Source: Pleurotus ostreatus/Saccharomyces cerevisiae fusant (lineage: Eukaryota; Opisthokonta). From it: a stretch of 15,878 bases of DNA. Below, piece after piece: positions 1-8,208 of the stretch. The DNA lies in NCBI GenBank assembly GCA_024196135.1, contig JAMQCK010000784.1:1-15878 (forward strand), given 5' to 3'. Under the pieces are notes generated by a model. It was not told the origin of the DNA. It did not search any database and was given only the letters and a program-made list of their open reading frames with translations. A program made the translations under genes and the position numbers. The first letter of the stretch is position 1; each line of letters opens with the position of its first letter.

Positions 1-5
1 GTAGA

Positions 6-317
6 TCATGTATAGCATTGACCACAAGCAATCATCGAGCTCTGGATAGCCTGGAAGAAGATCGCACCTGGGTCCATTCGAACTTCGGGAGGTTGAGCGG
101 CGCGAGTTGTTTTTGGGCGTACACGCCAGCGGGGTTCATCGCCGTCCGGCTTGCCGAGATCTATTGCGAAGGCGACTGATTCTATTACATTGAATGGAAT
201 AGGCGTCGGACCTTCAACAAACACGTTAGGGAAATTGAGGTAGCACCCCAGTCCTCCACCTGAACGGCGTCTGTACGTCACGTACCGTGTAAAGTCGCTC
301 TCTTCCCGCCATGCCAT
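6..317 (-). other. possible coding fragment, minus strand, unassigned
   Basis: An open frame of about 103 codons runs on the minus strand toward the left window edge and stops at position 6. Its middle part (YLNFPNVFVEGPTPIPFNVI, then a segment ending near AIDLGKPDGDEP) has a protein-like composition, but I recognise no family. In another minus frame an ATG at 139 opens a short stretch ending in a possible GTGCGA donor at 67, which would be a first exon reading out of the window. Both cannot be coding in full. On the minus strand upstream, around 400-570, there are splice-like motifs (for example GTGAGA and GTGAGT) but no chain of exons I could close convincingly. Treat it as a possible partial gene divergent from the DML1 homolog, or as chance. 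Confidence 0.22.
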
Positions 318-1024
318 ACGCTATCCTTCAGTCGGATATCATCGGTCGGAAGCGGGGCCTCGGTGGTGCGAGAATAACCCCGGACAAATCAGAGGTGGAT
401 CAGAGTATGCTGGGAGTGCATGACTCACCTGCCGTCTAAGGATGCGAATTCACCTTTAGAGGCTCAAGAATCCGATGTGTATTCGGGGCGAAGAGATCTT
501 CTTGAATCATACTTCTCACTTCCTCGAGATCGCTGAATGGGTATACGGGCTTTCAAGAGCGAAAAGTCCGAATCGAATTCCAACATTCACGACCGACCGA
601 CGGAAGGAGGCAGAAGACGTAGAATCACGGGGACCTATAGCCCTTGCGACGGCGCTGCTTGCATAGGAAGTTTTCTGGATCAGGATTCTATTCCCTTCGG
701 CGTGAGATGCGTCCGGGTAGCAGGTAGGCGAAGCCTTGGGAAGCGTATTTTGCCGACGGCGGTGCGAGTCAGCGAGGAGAGTATTGAACGAGCGCCGAGG
801 CAGAGGTTGACCTCTCACGACTGACAGGTCTTCAGAGGATTTTGAAGCTTTCTTGACTGCCCAACATGCTCCTGCAGTCAGAAGACCACCGGTGCTGGAC
901 CTCTGCTTGCTGAGTTGTGTACATCGCTGCTTCCGGCAAGTACCGTTTAGGCAGTTTCACACGAAGACCCAATTGTTCGGCTTTCCCACGCTTCGATAAA
1001 CAAACATTCATCCTCCCGACCGCC
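318..1024. other. spacer upstream of the DML1 homolog, no confident gene
   Basis: About 700 bases with overlapping open frames on both strands, none of recognisable family. The minus frame covering 516-818 is rich in Arg and Ser and resembles a mitochondrial presequence in composition, but it lacks an ATG at its upstream end and I could not connect it to a downstream domain. The right end must hold the promoter and 5' leader of the DML1 homolog; no clear TATA box was seen there. Confidence 0.4.
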
Positions 1025-3116
1025 ATGAGGGAGATCGTGTACATCCAGTCGGGAAATTCAGCCAATTACGTTGGATCACACTTCTGGAACACACAAGAAT
1101 GCTACCTGACGGAGGAAGACGAGACGGTCTACGACCGACGTGTGTCCTTCAGGGAATCCCTTGCAGACAACGTACGGCATTTCGCACCTGTCCGTTATCC
1201 TATACTAAGGCTCTACGCATGCTCAGGGCACGATCTGCTACAGCCCTAGGGCTCTCATCTTTGACCACAAGTGTAAGCATGCCGTCTCACGGCTAACTCA
1301 ATGGTCCGCTGATAGCCCTGTTCTGCGTCCCACCACAGCCAACTTTGGGACGTTCGCCAAGTCGAACATCCTGTCATCCACGGAGGACGACCAGTCTACC
1401 AATACGGCAGATGTGGCGTCGCTCTGGTAATTTTCTGCTCCTTTCTCGACTTAGGAAGCTCTTTTAAGTCTGTTTAGGCAAGGTGTCGTCGATGAGCAGC
1501 AAAGCGACCCGATCCCCAAGAGTGACTATCACGCAAAGCTCGAAAGAGACGATGCGAATCCAGACGCCGCGTCTCCGCGCACCCAGAGCGGCTCCAGCGT
1601 GCGATACTGGGCGGACTTCAGCCGTCTCTACTTCGGTGCCCATTCATTCCAAGCAGTCCCTGACAGCTATACTAGCGGTCGAAGCGCAGATGGAGATTGG
1701 GGTGCAAGCAGAGATACCTTTGCGCGATTCAACGAAGTGAGAAACGGTCCTATACGCCAACACCCTCTTTGACAGCGCGCCACCCAGGAAACAGACGTGA
1801 CCGACAACGCCGTACGCGTCCTCTTCGAAGAATGTGACAATCCGCAGGTGCTCCACACTCGTAGTCCACATTCGGCTCTCGTGATTTAACCAGGCATACA
1901 GGGATTCCAGATGACAACGGATGTCTGCAGGTTCGGGGCATTCGCGCATGGGCTCGTGGAGACCTTGCGCGACGAGTATCCGAAGTTGCCCGTGCTGGAC
2001 TTTGCTTTACTCTCGAGCGCAGTTCCTGCGGATGTCGACGTGGACGATGTGCGTTCTCTTACTCAATGGCTAGGAGAATCCGCATCCGATCTGTTGCGTG
2101 CAGACCGCGGGTACGCGCAGAGCCATCAACGATGCGTTGTACTTGCGCGAAATGGGTGAGGTAGCCTCAGGGATAGTTCCCATTCAAAATCCGGCCGCAT
2201 GGAAGGGCTGGGCGAGCCCCAGTGTCTCCGCCGATGTGAGCTTCTCGGTCGTCCTGTTAGGTGGATCTGAACCGTCTATTTCTGCAGCTGAGCTTGGTTT
2301 ACCATTCATCCGCCATCGTCTCCGCCCATGTCGAGAGCATCACCCTTCCCATGCGGTACGTCACCTCGGTGAAGACGACGCCTCGCGCTCATACTCTGCG
2401 TAGACAACGCAACTTGAATTCAGACCTCTCGTCGTTGATTGCCAGCCTCAGTTGGCGTGGCCATACGACATTCGCACAGCTCGGTGGGATTCTCCCTGCA
2501 ACAGGTGCCGAGGATTGGGCGAAGGCCACATACAACTTCTCCTTGGGGGGACCGTCGGGTAGAACAGTGAGCACTTCGCTCCATCGGGCGGTCATTAGCT
2601 GAATGTCGCACAGAAGGCCGACATCTACTCCCGAGTTGATGTCCTCCGTGGCTTCAATGACGCTTCGCTTGCCAAGTATGAAGACTGGGCTTCACGGTCC
2701 ACATCCGCTCAATCGGTGGTCAATAGGTGCGCCACATGTCCTTCGAGTCAGACATTGGGCTTATTTCACGCAATTGAACAAGGTACCAAGCTGCCGGGTA
2801 CCCTTTGCCATCATCCTTCCCTCCAATCTTCGATGCCCGACTCCTCGAGAATCCCGCGGTTGACGACATTCACTCGGTCTCTTCCACGTCCTGCCTATCT
2901 ACCCTCACAACATCCAGCGCGATGGCGGGGTTCTTCTCCAGTTACGCAACTTTCCTGGAACGATTGCGGAGACGGCCGACTGCTGCGAGCTCTATCGATT
3001 TTTTGGAGGCTGACGACTGGCGCGAGCTTACGAACGACTTTTGGACATTGCACGACAACTATGACAACGGTGCCTCTGACGGGGAAATCGACGAGCTAGG
3101 CGAAGACGAAGGATAG
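1025..3116 (+). CDS. DML1: DML1/Misato family tubulin-like protein
   Basis: Homolog of yeast Dml1 and animal Misato, tubulin-like proteins linked to mitochondrial DNA inheritance and mitochondrial distribution. The start gives the family N-terminus, MREIVYIQSGNSANYVGSHF. Proposed exons: 1025-1171, 1227-1272, 1339-1426, 1478-1736, 1788-1847, 1902-2048, 2104-2235, 2288-2355, 2404-2566, 2614-2726, 2783-3116. They total 1557 nt, giving 518 residues, close to the roughly 475 of yeast Dml1. Family-like blocks fall in order: SPRALIFDHKSNFG, YWADFSRLYFGAHSF, LFEECDNPQGFQM, LRDEYPKLPVLDFALLS, TRRAINDALYLREMGE, LVYHSSAIVSAHVES, YSRVDVLRGFNDASL, and GYPLPSSFPPIF. The C-terminus is acidic, with WTLHDNYDNG. 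No single frame is open across the gene, but the introns (47-66 nt) restore it, so I do not call it a pseudogene. The 2356-2403 intron and the exact first donor (1172 rather than 1190) are the least certain points. Confidence 0.88.
2356..2403 (+). other. putative 48-nt in-frame intron of the DML1 homolog
   Basis: The donor is GTACGT and the acceptor is GCGTAG. The length is a multiple of three and there is no in-frame stop, so translation reads through it. Removing it joins ITLPMR to QRNLNSDLSS, which I think fits the family better. It is the weakest intron of this gene model. Confidence 0.5.
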
Positions 3117-3744
3117 TAAAACAGAACCGGGGGTCGCTCGAAAATACAAGCTCACAGCCTGTCTCTCTTTGGGCAATTGTGCACGCTGATGTTATCTCTC
3201 GCGCATGCAGCTTCGATTGATAGTCCTGCCCAATCTTACCGGCCTTCGCGGGATGGAGCTTTGCTGCGAGGCTCAGGCACTCCGCGTTTCCATGACGTGA
3301 AAGCCACAGGGCGCTCGTCAGGCGTGCCGTGGACCTGGTGGCTGTCGCTGTGCAGCGTCAGTTCACGTCAAGGTTCCTGGTCCTCACCAACACCATGCGC
3401 CCTCGCTGCGCTCTATGGCAAACCAAGCAGATGCGCCATGCTGGTGCAAACAGAATCCGACCGGACTTGTTGAAGACATCGGCATAACTTGTCCACACTT
3501 TTGCCTCATTTTCCGGAGAAATGCCCACTATACAGCCCTAGACATCGCGAGTTCAAGTGTATTTTTTGCAGTACTGCCCGTGCGTGTGCGACGCGTGCCT
3601 TTCACGAGTTCAACATGAAGCGCCACAAATGTGTGTCCGGGGCGATCATCATCATCGACGCGGCTCATAGCGATGACGTCGATGAGCAGCGACGCGACGC
3701 GCAGGTCGCCATGAACCGTATCGCACCTTGTCCTTAACTATAAC
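3117..3744 (+). other. spacer with a zinc-finger-like fragment
   Basis: This is the spacer between the DML1 homolog and the next gene. Plus-strand frames cover most of it without a recognisable protein. The frame around 3540-3640 reads FKCIFCSTARACATRAF followed by HEFNMKRHKC. That has a Cys-x2-Cys pair and histidines reminiscent of a C2H2 finger, but the spacing does not fit the classical Cys2His2 pattern. It could be a decayed finger or chance. The right end presumably holds the promoter and leader of the gene at 3745. Confidence 0.3.
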
Positions 3745-5122
3745 ATGCAGAACCCGCCGCTTATCGATCCTCCCAAGGCTCTCTCTACAGACTCAGCTCA
3801 GGACTGGGCAGCAAGCACCCAGAACGCCCTCGCGCAATCAAAGGAGGCAGTCGATACCAATATGGAGCAAGAACACAACTTTGCTGCGCCTTCGACCGCC
3901 GCGTCTACGCCAGGTATACCCGGCGCCTACCCTCGAAGTTACTCCACCGAGAACGCAAGCGGAATGGGGGCGGGCTTGACGGCAGGCGCCACTGGCCTTC
4001 TGCAGACCGCAAAGGATTACCTCCCGCAGATTCCCCAGTCCGTGGCTTCCTACTTCCGTGCGTGCTGCGCCATTCCCTCAGATAACCATGTCGCTGACTC
4101 ACCGTTGGCATACAGAGGGTGCCCCGAACGGCCAGGCTGAGCACACAACCGCTGCGGACATGCCGTCACAGGAGACCGCCGATGAATCGCTTGGGAAGAC
4201 CGCCGGCGCTGGTGCTCTTCCAGGGGCGCCTACTGAGGCCGCTGTGGCACAGTTGCCGGATGAAAGGTGGACGGAAGGCGTTGGAGCAATAGCTGCTCCT
4301 GATATGAAGCCGGGTACGCGGGCTGATACCCTCTCGGGATGTCGTATGACTGACTACGATCCAGCCGCCACGTCTGATGAGAATGGCTCTGCGAAAGCCG
4401 CTCTCGCCGGGAAGGAGGAGGCAGACGCGAAGGCGTCGGCCCCAGAACCGCAGGGATCTTCTACAGGCATCAGTGCCCCCGCGCCCGCTGGCGTAGGGGA
4501 CCTTCCTGGATCACGCTCCGAGGCGGCAGTCGCGGTATTACCGGATGAGAAGAAATCTCAGCATGCCGAGCCCGAAGAGCATTCGAGCCATCGGTCAACA
4601 GACAATGTCGAAGAGAAGAGGACGGAGAACTCCCAGAGTCGCACGTCGTTATCGCCGTCTGCTCATGATGCTGCTAACAAGGTACGGCCCACGTTATGTC
4701 ACCGCGCTGGTCCCCTTCCTGACGCTTTCCAGCACGCGGACCAACCGACTGCCAACACAGCGGCCCGGACGCACCCGCTCGCTGGCGAAGGTGCCGAGTG
4801 GCATGGCGTGCCCCTGGACGAGAAGAGCCAGCAGAGGCTGGATCGCGACCCCGAATCCCTGGACCGTGGCGAGCTTGTCACTCATCCGGAGAAAAACAAT
4901 GCCGTCTTTTCAGCTCACCACAACGAAGAGTCGAGCAGTACAGCAGGACGGGGGTCCGGACATAAGAAGACGGGGTCTTCGGTGTCGATGAGCAGCAGCG
5001 GCTCGCCGCGCAAGAGCCGGTTCTTCGACAAGATCAAGGGAGAAGCGAAGATCATCTCCGGCAAGCTGGGTCACAATGAGGAGAAGGTGGCAGCAGGAAA
5101 GCGGCTTGCGGGAAAGATCTGA
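3745..5122 (+). CDS. disordered basidiomycete hypothetical protein with LPG/LPDE repeats
   Basis: I do not know its function. Proposed exons: 3745-4057, 4116-4313, 4365-4681, 4733-5122, giving 405 residues. If the two 51-nt in-frame introns are kept as coding it would be 439. The N-terminal part is Ala/Ser/Thr-rich and contains a possible amphipathic helix, TAKDYLPQIPQSVASYF, at the end of exon 1. The middle is low-complexity, charged and probably disordered, with two copies of a motif: GALPGAPTEAAVAQLPDE and GDLPGSRSEAAVAVLPDE. The C-terminus is basic, FFDKIKGEAKIISGKLGHNE then EKVAAGKRLAGKI, and looks helical. I recall similar C-terminal tails and LPG/LPDE motifs in unnamed basidiomycete proteins. 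I see no signal peptide, transmembrane segment or catalytic motif. The first intron (4058-4115, GTGCGT...CAG) is well supported because it is needed to keep the frame. Confidence 0.72.
4203..4551 (+). repeat. two-copy LPG...EAAVAxLPDE protein repeat
   Basis: Two copies of an 18-residue motif, at about 4210-4263 and 4498-4551, lie roughly 290 nt apart in the disordered hypothetical gene. The shared skeleton is G-x-LPG-x3-EAAVA-x-LPDE. The DNA has diverged more than the protein (LPDE is encoded as TTGCCGGATGAA in one copy and TTACCGGATGAG in the other), which suggests the protein motif is under constraint. Confidence 0.7.
4314..4364 (+). other. putative 51-nt in-frame intron
   Basis: The donor is GTACGC, there is a branch-like GACTGAC, and the acceptor is CCAG. 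The length is a multiple of three and there is no stop in the reading frame, so a simple open frame includes it. Read as protein it adds Cys, Arg and Met residues that stand out from the flanking acidic low-complexity region. Confidence 0.6.
4682..4732 (+). other. putative 51-nt in-frame intron
   Basis: The donor is GTACGG, a branch-like CTGAC lies shortly before the end, and the acceptor is TTCCAG after a pyrimidine-rich stretch. The length is a multiple of three with no in-frame stop. Removing it joins DAANK to HADQPTANT and removes the odd VRPTLCHRAG segment. Confidence 0.62.
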
Positions 5123-5624
5123 TGGGTTTAATCACCTCTTCATGTGTCGACAACACTCGGACTTTTGCGCGGACCGGATATGGACTCTGATCATATAGAC
5201 AGTGGACCTCGTCCGGGCTGTATAACTTCACGTATTGACTGTACTAGGATTGTCCTTATCTTGGCTCTAATGAACGTGTAACGTCGTATGTACGAGGGAC
5301 AGTGTTCGCTCGTTTAGACCATATCTTCACGATATTTCCTTTTGGAAGTAATTATCTTGGCTGCTTCGGTCCCAAAAGTATGGGTGCGCATGTACGAATA
5401 TGGGTCCAGGGCTTGATGGCCTCCACGTGTAGGATATGTGGCGCGGCACGCCGGAACGGCATCAAGGATGCTTTGTCGCGATGACCGGGAGCGCACACTC
5501 AAACGGCGACGACGACGAGGACGGTCGTGAAAGCCCCAAAACTCCAAACCTGCAGGAACGCGCAGCGCACTCGACTGGCATCGACACCGCACCCGCGTAC
5601 GACATTCGTTTACGGTCCTCGGCC
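5123..5624. other. spacer upstream of the GDA1 homolog
   Basis: It holds the 3' end of the disordered hypothetical gene and the promoter and leader of the NDPase gene. The first part, up to about 5400, is more AT-rich than the coding regions. From 5481 an ATG is in frame with the NDPase start with no stop between, so part of this stretch may be an N-terminal extension. I recognise no other gene. Confidence 0.5.
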
Positions 5625-7435
5625 ATGAACTTCTTCAAGTTCGGCTCTTCTCACGGCGCTCAGTATGACAGACTAGAGGGCGGCATGGGCCCCAGCCGTG
5701 GCGCGCGGAGGGGCGGCGCTGCCTGGAAGAAATACGCCATCGGCGCCGCCGCGGTCATTGGATTGATCGTGCTCTTCGGCCCTCGCCCTTCGCCGCGCTA
5801 CCTGTACTCTGATGATACTGACGTGGACACTGTCACGGACGACCCTCTCTTCACCGACCCCGCCGAACCCATCGTGCACAACCCCGTCATCGAGGAGGAA
5901 GAGACCACGCGCCCTGCACGCCCCTCTGATGATAAGAAGCCGACGCTGAAGCCAGGCGAGCACCCCACGTCTTTCGAGACCGACCCCGATCCCCTCCACA
6001 CCACCTACTGCACCTCTACCACCGCCGACCGCATCGTGCAATATGCACTCATGATCGACGCTGGATCGACCGGCTCGCGCATCCACGTGTACAAGTTTAA
6101 CAACTGCAACCCGAACTCAGGCCCCTCCTTTGAGTACGAGGTCTTCAAGATGACCCAGCCGGGCTTGTCCTCCTTCGCCGGCAGGCCTGAGGAGGCAGCC
6201 AAGTCTCTTGACGTGCTCATGGACGAGGCGATGCGTGTGGTCCCCGAATCATTGCGCAAGTGCACGCCTGTCGCCGTAAAGGCGACCGCGGGCCTTCGCC
6301 TACTTCCCGGTTCTCAGAGCGCGGACATCCTAGACGCTGTACGCCAGCGACTCGAGACCGCCTACCCCTTCCCCATTCACGGCGAGGACGGTATCGTCAT
6401 CATGGACGGCAAGGACGAGGGCGTGTACGCCTGGATCACCGCCAACTACCTGCTGAACACCATCCGCCCCGACACGCCGAAGGACACACCGACATTCGCC
6501 GTGCTCGATCTCGGTGGCGCGTCTACTCAGATCGTCTTCGAGCCGAAGTTCCCGAACGGCGCGGAGATGGCTGACGGCGACCACAAGTACGAGCTCAAGT
6601 TTGGTGGGAAGGACCACATCCTTTACCAGCACTCTTACCTTGGTTATGGATTGATGCGCGCCCGGCGACACGTCCATCAGCTCATCGAGTTCATGGACTC
6701 CCTCCGCGGGAAGAATGGCGGTGGCACCTTCATTGAGAAGGACCGCCGCGTCTCCAACCCCTGCCTCGCGCAGGGTACGCAGCGCTCAGTCGAGGTTGAG
6801 GACGAACGCAATGGCGTTTCGCGCTCGGTCATCATGGATGGCGAAGGCATTGGCAGCTTCGAGTCATGCTCGCGCACGATGCAGCTTGTCATGGCGAAGG
6901 ATGCGTAAGCGACGCTTTCGTTCTTGCGAAACTTGGTTGCTCATCTGACTCCACCCAGTATCTGCGAGCTTAAGCCTTGCTCCTTCGACGGTGTTTACCA
7001 GCCCAGCTTGCTAGACGCCTTCTCGGATGGAAAGGTCCTGCTCCTGTCCTACTTCTACGATCGCATCCACCCCTTGATCCCCGAGGACAAGTCCAAGGTG
7101 ACGGTGGCCTCTATCAAGGACCTTGCCTCCACGGTCTGCATGGGTCGCTCAGCTTGGCTCGACCGATGGGGCGCGCAACCTGACGTGCGTAACATCCTCC
7201 ACACCTTTACAACCTTCGTCTAAACCTCCCTCCCCAGGTCATGAAAGAACTCGAGGACCGCCCGGAATGGTGCCTCGACCTCACCTTCATGCACTCGTTG
7301 CTGACGCTCGGGTACGAGTTCACGGAGGAGCGTGATGTGCAGCTCGGGAAGCAGATTGAGGGGACGGAGCTGGGATGGTGCTTGGGTGCCGCGCTCGGCG
7401 TGGTGAGCGGGGCTGAGCTGAAGTGCAAGGCCTAG
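5625..7435 (+). CDS. GDA1: Golgi nucleoside diphosphatase (GDA1/CD39 family)
   Basis: GDPase/UDPase that converts the nucleoside diphosphate left by Golgi glycosyltransferases to the monophosphate, allowing nucleotide-sugar antiport to continue; in yeast it supports mannosylation. Exons 5625-6904, 6959-7184 and 7238-7435 total 1704 nt, giving 567 residues (yeast Gda1 has 518). A short basic N-terminus ending WKK is followed by a single hydrophobic segment (about residues 37-51), indicating a type II membrane protein with a lumenal catalytic domain. The apyrase-conserved regions are all visible: IDAGSTGSRIHVYKF (Asp near 145), KATAGLRLLPG (near 219), EGVYAWITANYL (with the expected catalytic Glu near 265), LDLGGASTQIVFEP (Asp near 295), and GWCLGAALG near 548. 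Both introns are canonical (GTAAGC...CAG and GTGCGT...CAG). The start at 5625 places the membrane segment near the N-terminus as usual. An in-frame ATG at 5481 would add 48 residues. Confidence 0.94.
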
Positions 7436-8208
7436 ATAGATTTGTACTGGACACTCGCAGCTCGTAAATATACGTCTGTATCACTGATGTGTTGAGACTA
7501 CTGAGTGGTATGTTTTTGTGATAAGACATGGTCGCCCACTGCATGGAAGAGAAGACTGAGCTTCAAGTCAATCGCATTCATAGCAGCGAGCTTTCGAAAC
7601 CTTAGGAGATGAGGAGATAACATGTATGAGAGTGAACGCAAGTCATCGGCGCGACTGGTGAACGTAAGAACGGAGGCAGCGAGGGGGAGCATTGCAAGAG
7701 AAAGCGAGTCGCAATACTGCGTAGAAGGCGCAAGATAAGACACCTTGCGAAGTCAGCCATACAAGCCGTGCGAACGTTCTATACAGTCCGAGTATGAAGC
7801 TGCCAAAGTTGGCCGACAGTGAATGAGGAAGGCCCTTGTCGATTTTGAAGATATTGAGACCCGGAGGAGCGGAGTCAAAGGTTTGGCGAATGCGGGACAA
7901 GACGGTGCTCCGAGACTGAGTCTACTTCCGAGATAGCCCGTATCAGCGCGTAGAGAGCGCAAGAATTCGAGTACGAAAGTAAGAACGCAAACTGGCCATA
8001 AAACGAGATGGAGGGCGGTGTCGAGACACGTTTGTCAATAGCGCCGAGTCAGGACGGACCGTCATTCCGACGGGCGTTGCCGAGGCTCGGCAGGACGGCC
8101 GAAGCCGAGAACGCACCTCAAGGCGCCAATTATACACGCTGCCTTCTTTTCTCACAAGCTGAACTGCAGCCAGTCCGCTCAATACCCTCCTTCTTATCTT
8201 AGCCGTTC
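7436..8208. other. spacer between the GDA1 and Spt23/Mga2 homologs
   Basis: About 770 bases without a confident gene. It carries the 3' end of the NDPase gene and the promoter of the Spt23/Mga2 homolog. Minus-strand frames at 7643-7900 (with a hydrophobic stretch around FILGLYRTFARLVWL) and near 7945-7999 look faintly protein-like, but I could not join them: the donors after the ATG at 7999 are in the wrong phase for the acceptor before the next frame. A small, unrecognised divergent gene here is possible. Confidence 0.4.
8126..8139 (+). promoter_or_regulatory. CCAAT/TATA-like element upstream of the Spt23/Mga2 homolog
   Basis: A CCAAT pentamer at 8126 runs directly into TATACA, about 75 nt before the ATG at 8209. 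The two elements are closer together than in a textbook promoter, so this is only a plausible core-promoter site. Confidence 0.25.

Noticed and set aside
1172..1243. First DML1 intron ending at the AG at 1243
   Set aside because: That acceptor puts SPRALIFDHK out of frame with the first exon; the AG at 1226 keeps the frame and the family motif.
1025..3116. DML1 homolog as a frameshifted pseudogene
   Set aside because: Every frame break coincides with plausible splice sites of normal length, and the joined product is complete with an intact stop.
1487..5000. Recurrent GTCGATGAGCAGC-like strings near 1487, 3678 and 4984
   Set aside because: Short matches in different coding contexts and frames; most simply explained by common codons in GC-rich DNA, with no flanking similarity.
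7643..7999. Small minus-strand membrane-protein gene
   Set aside because: The exon candidates cannot be joined in phase and I recognise no family; kept only as a note on the spacer.
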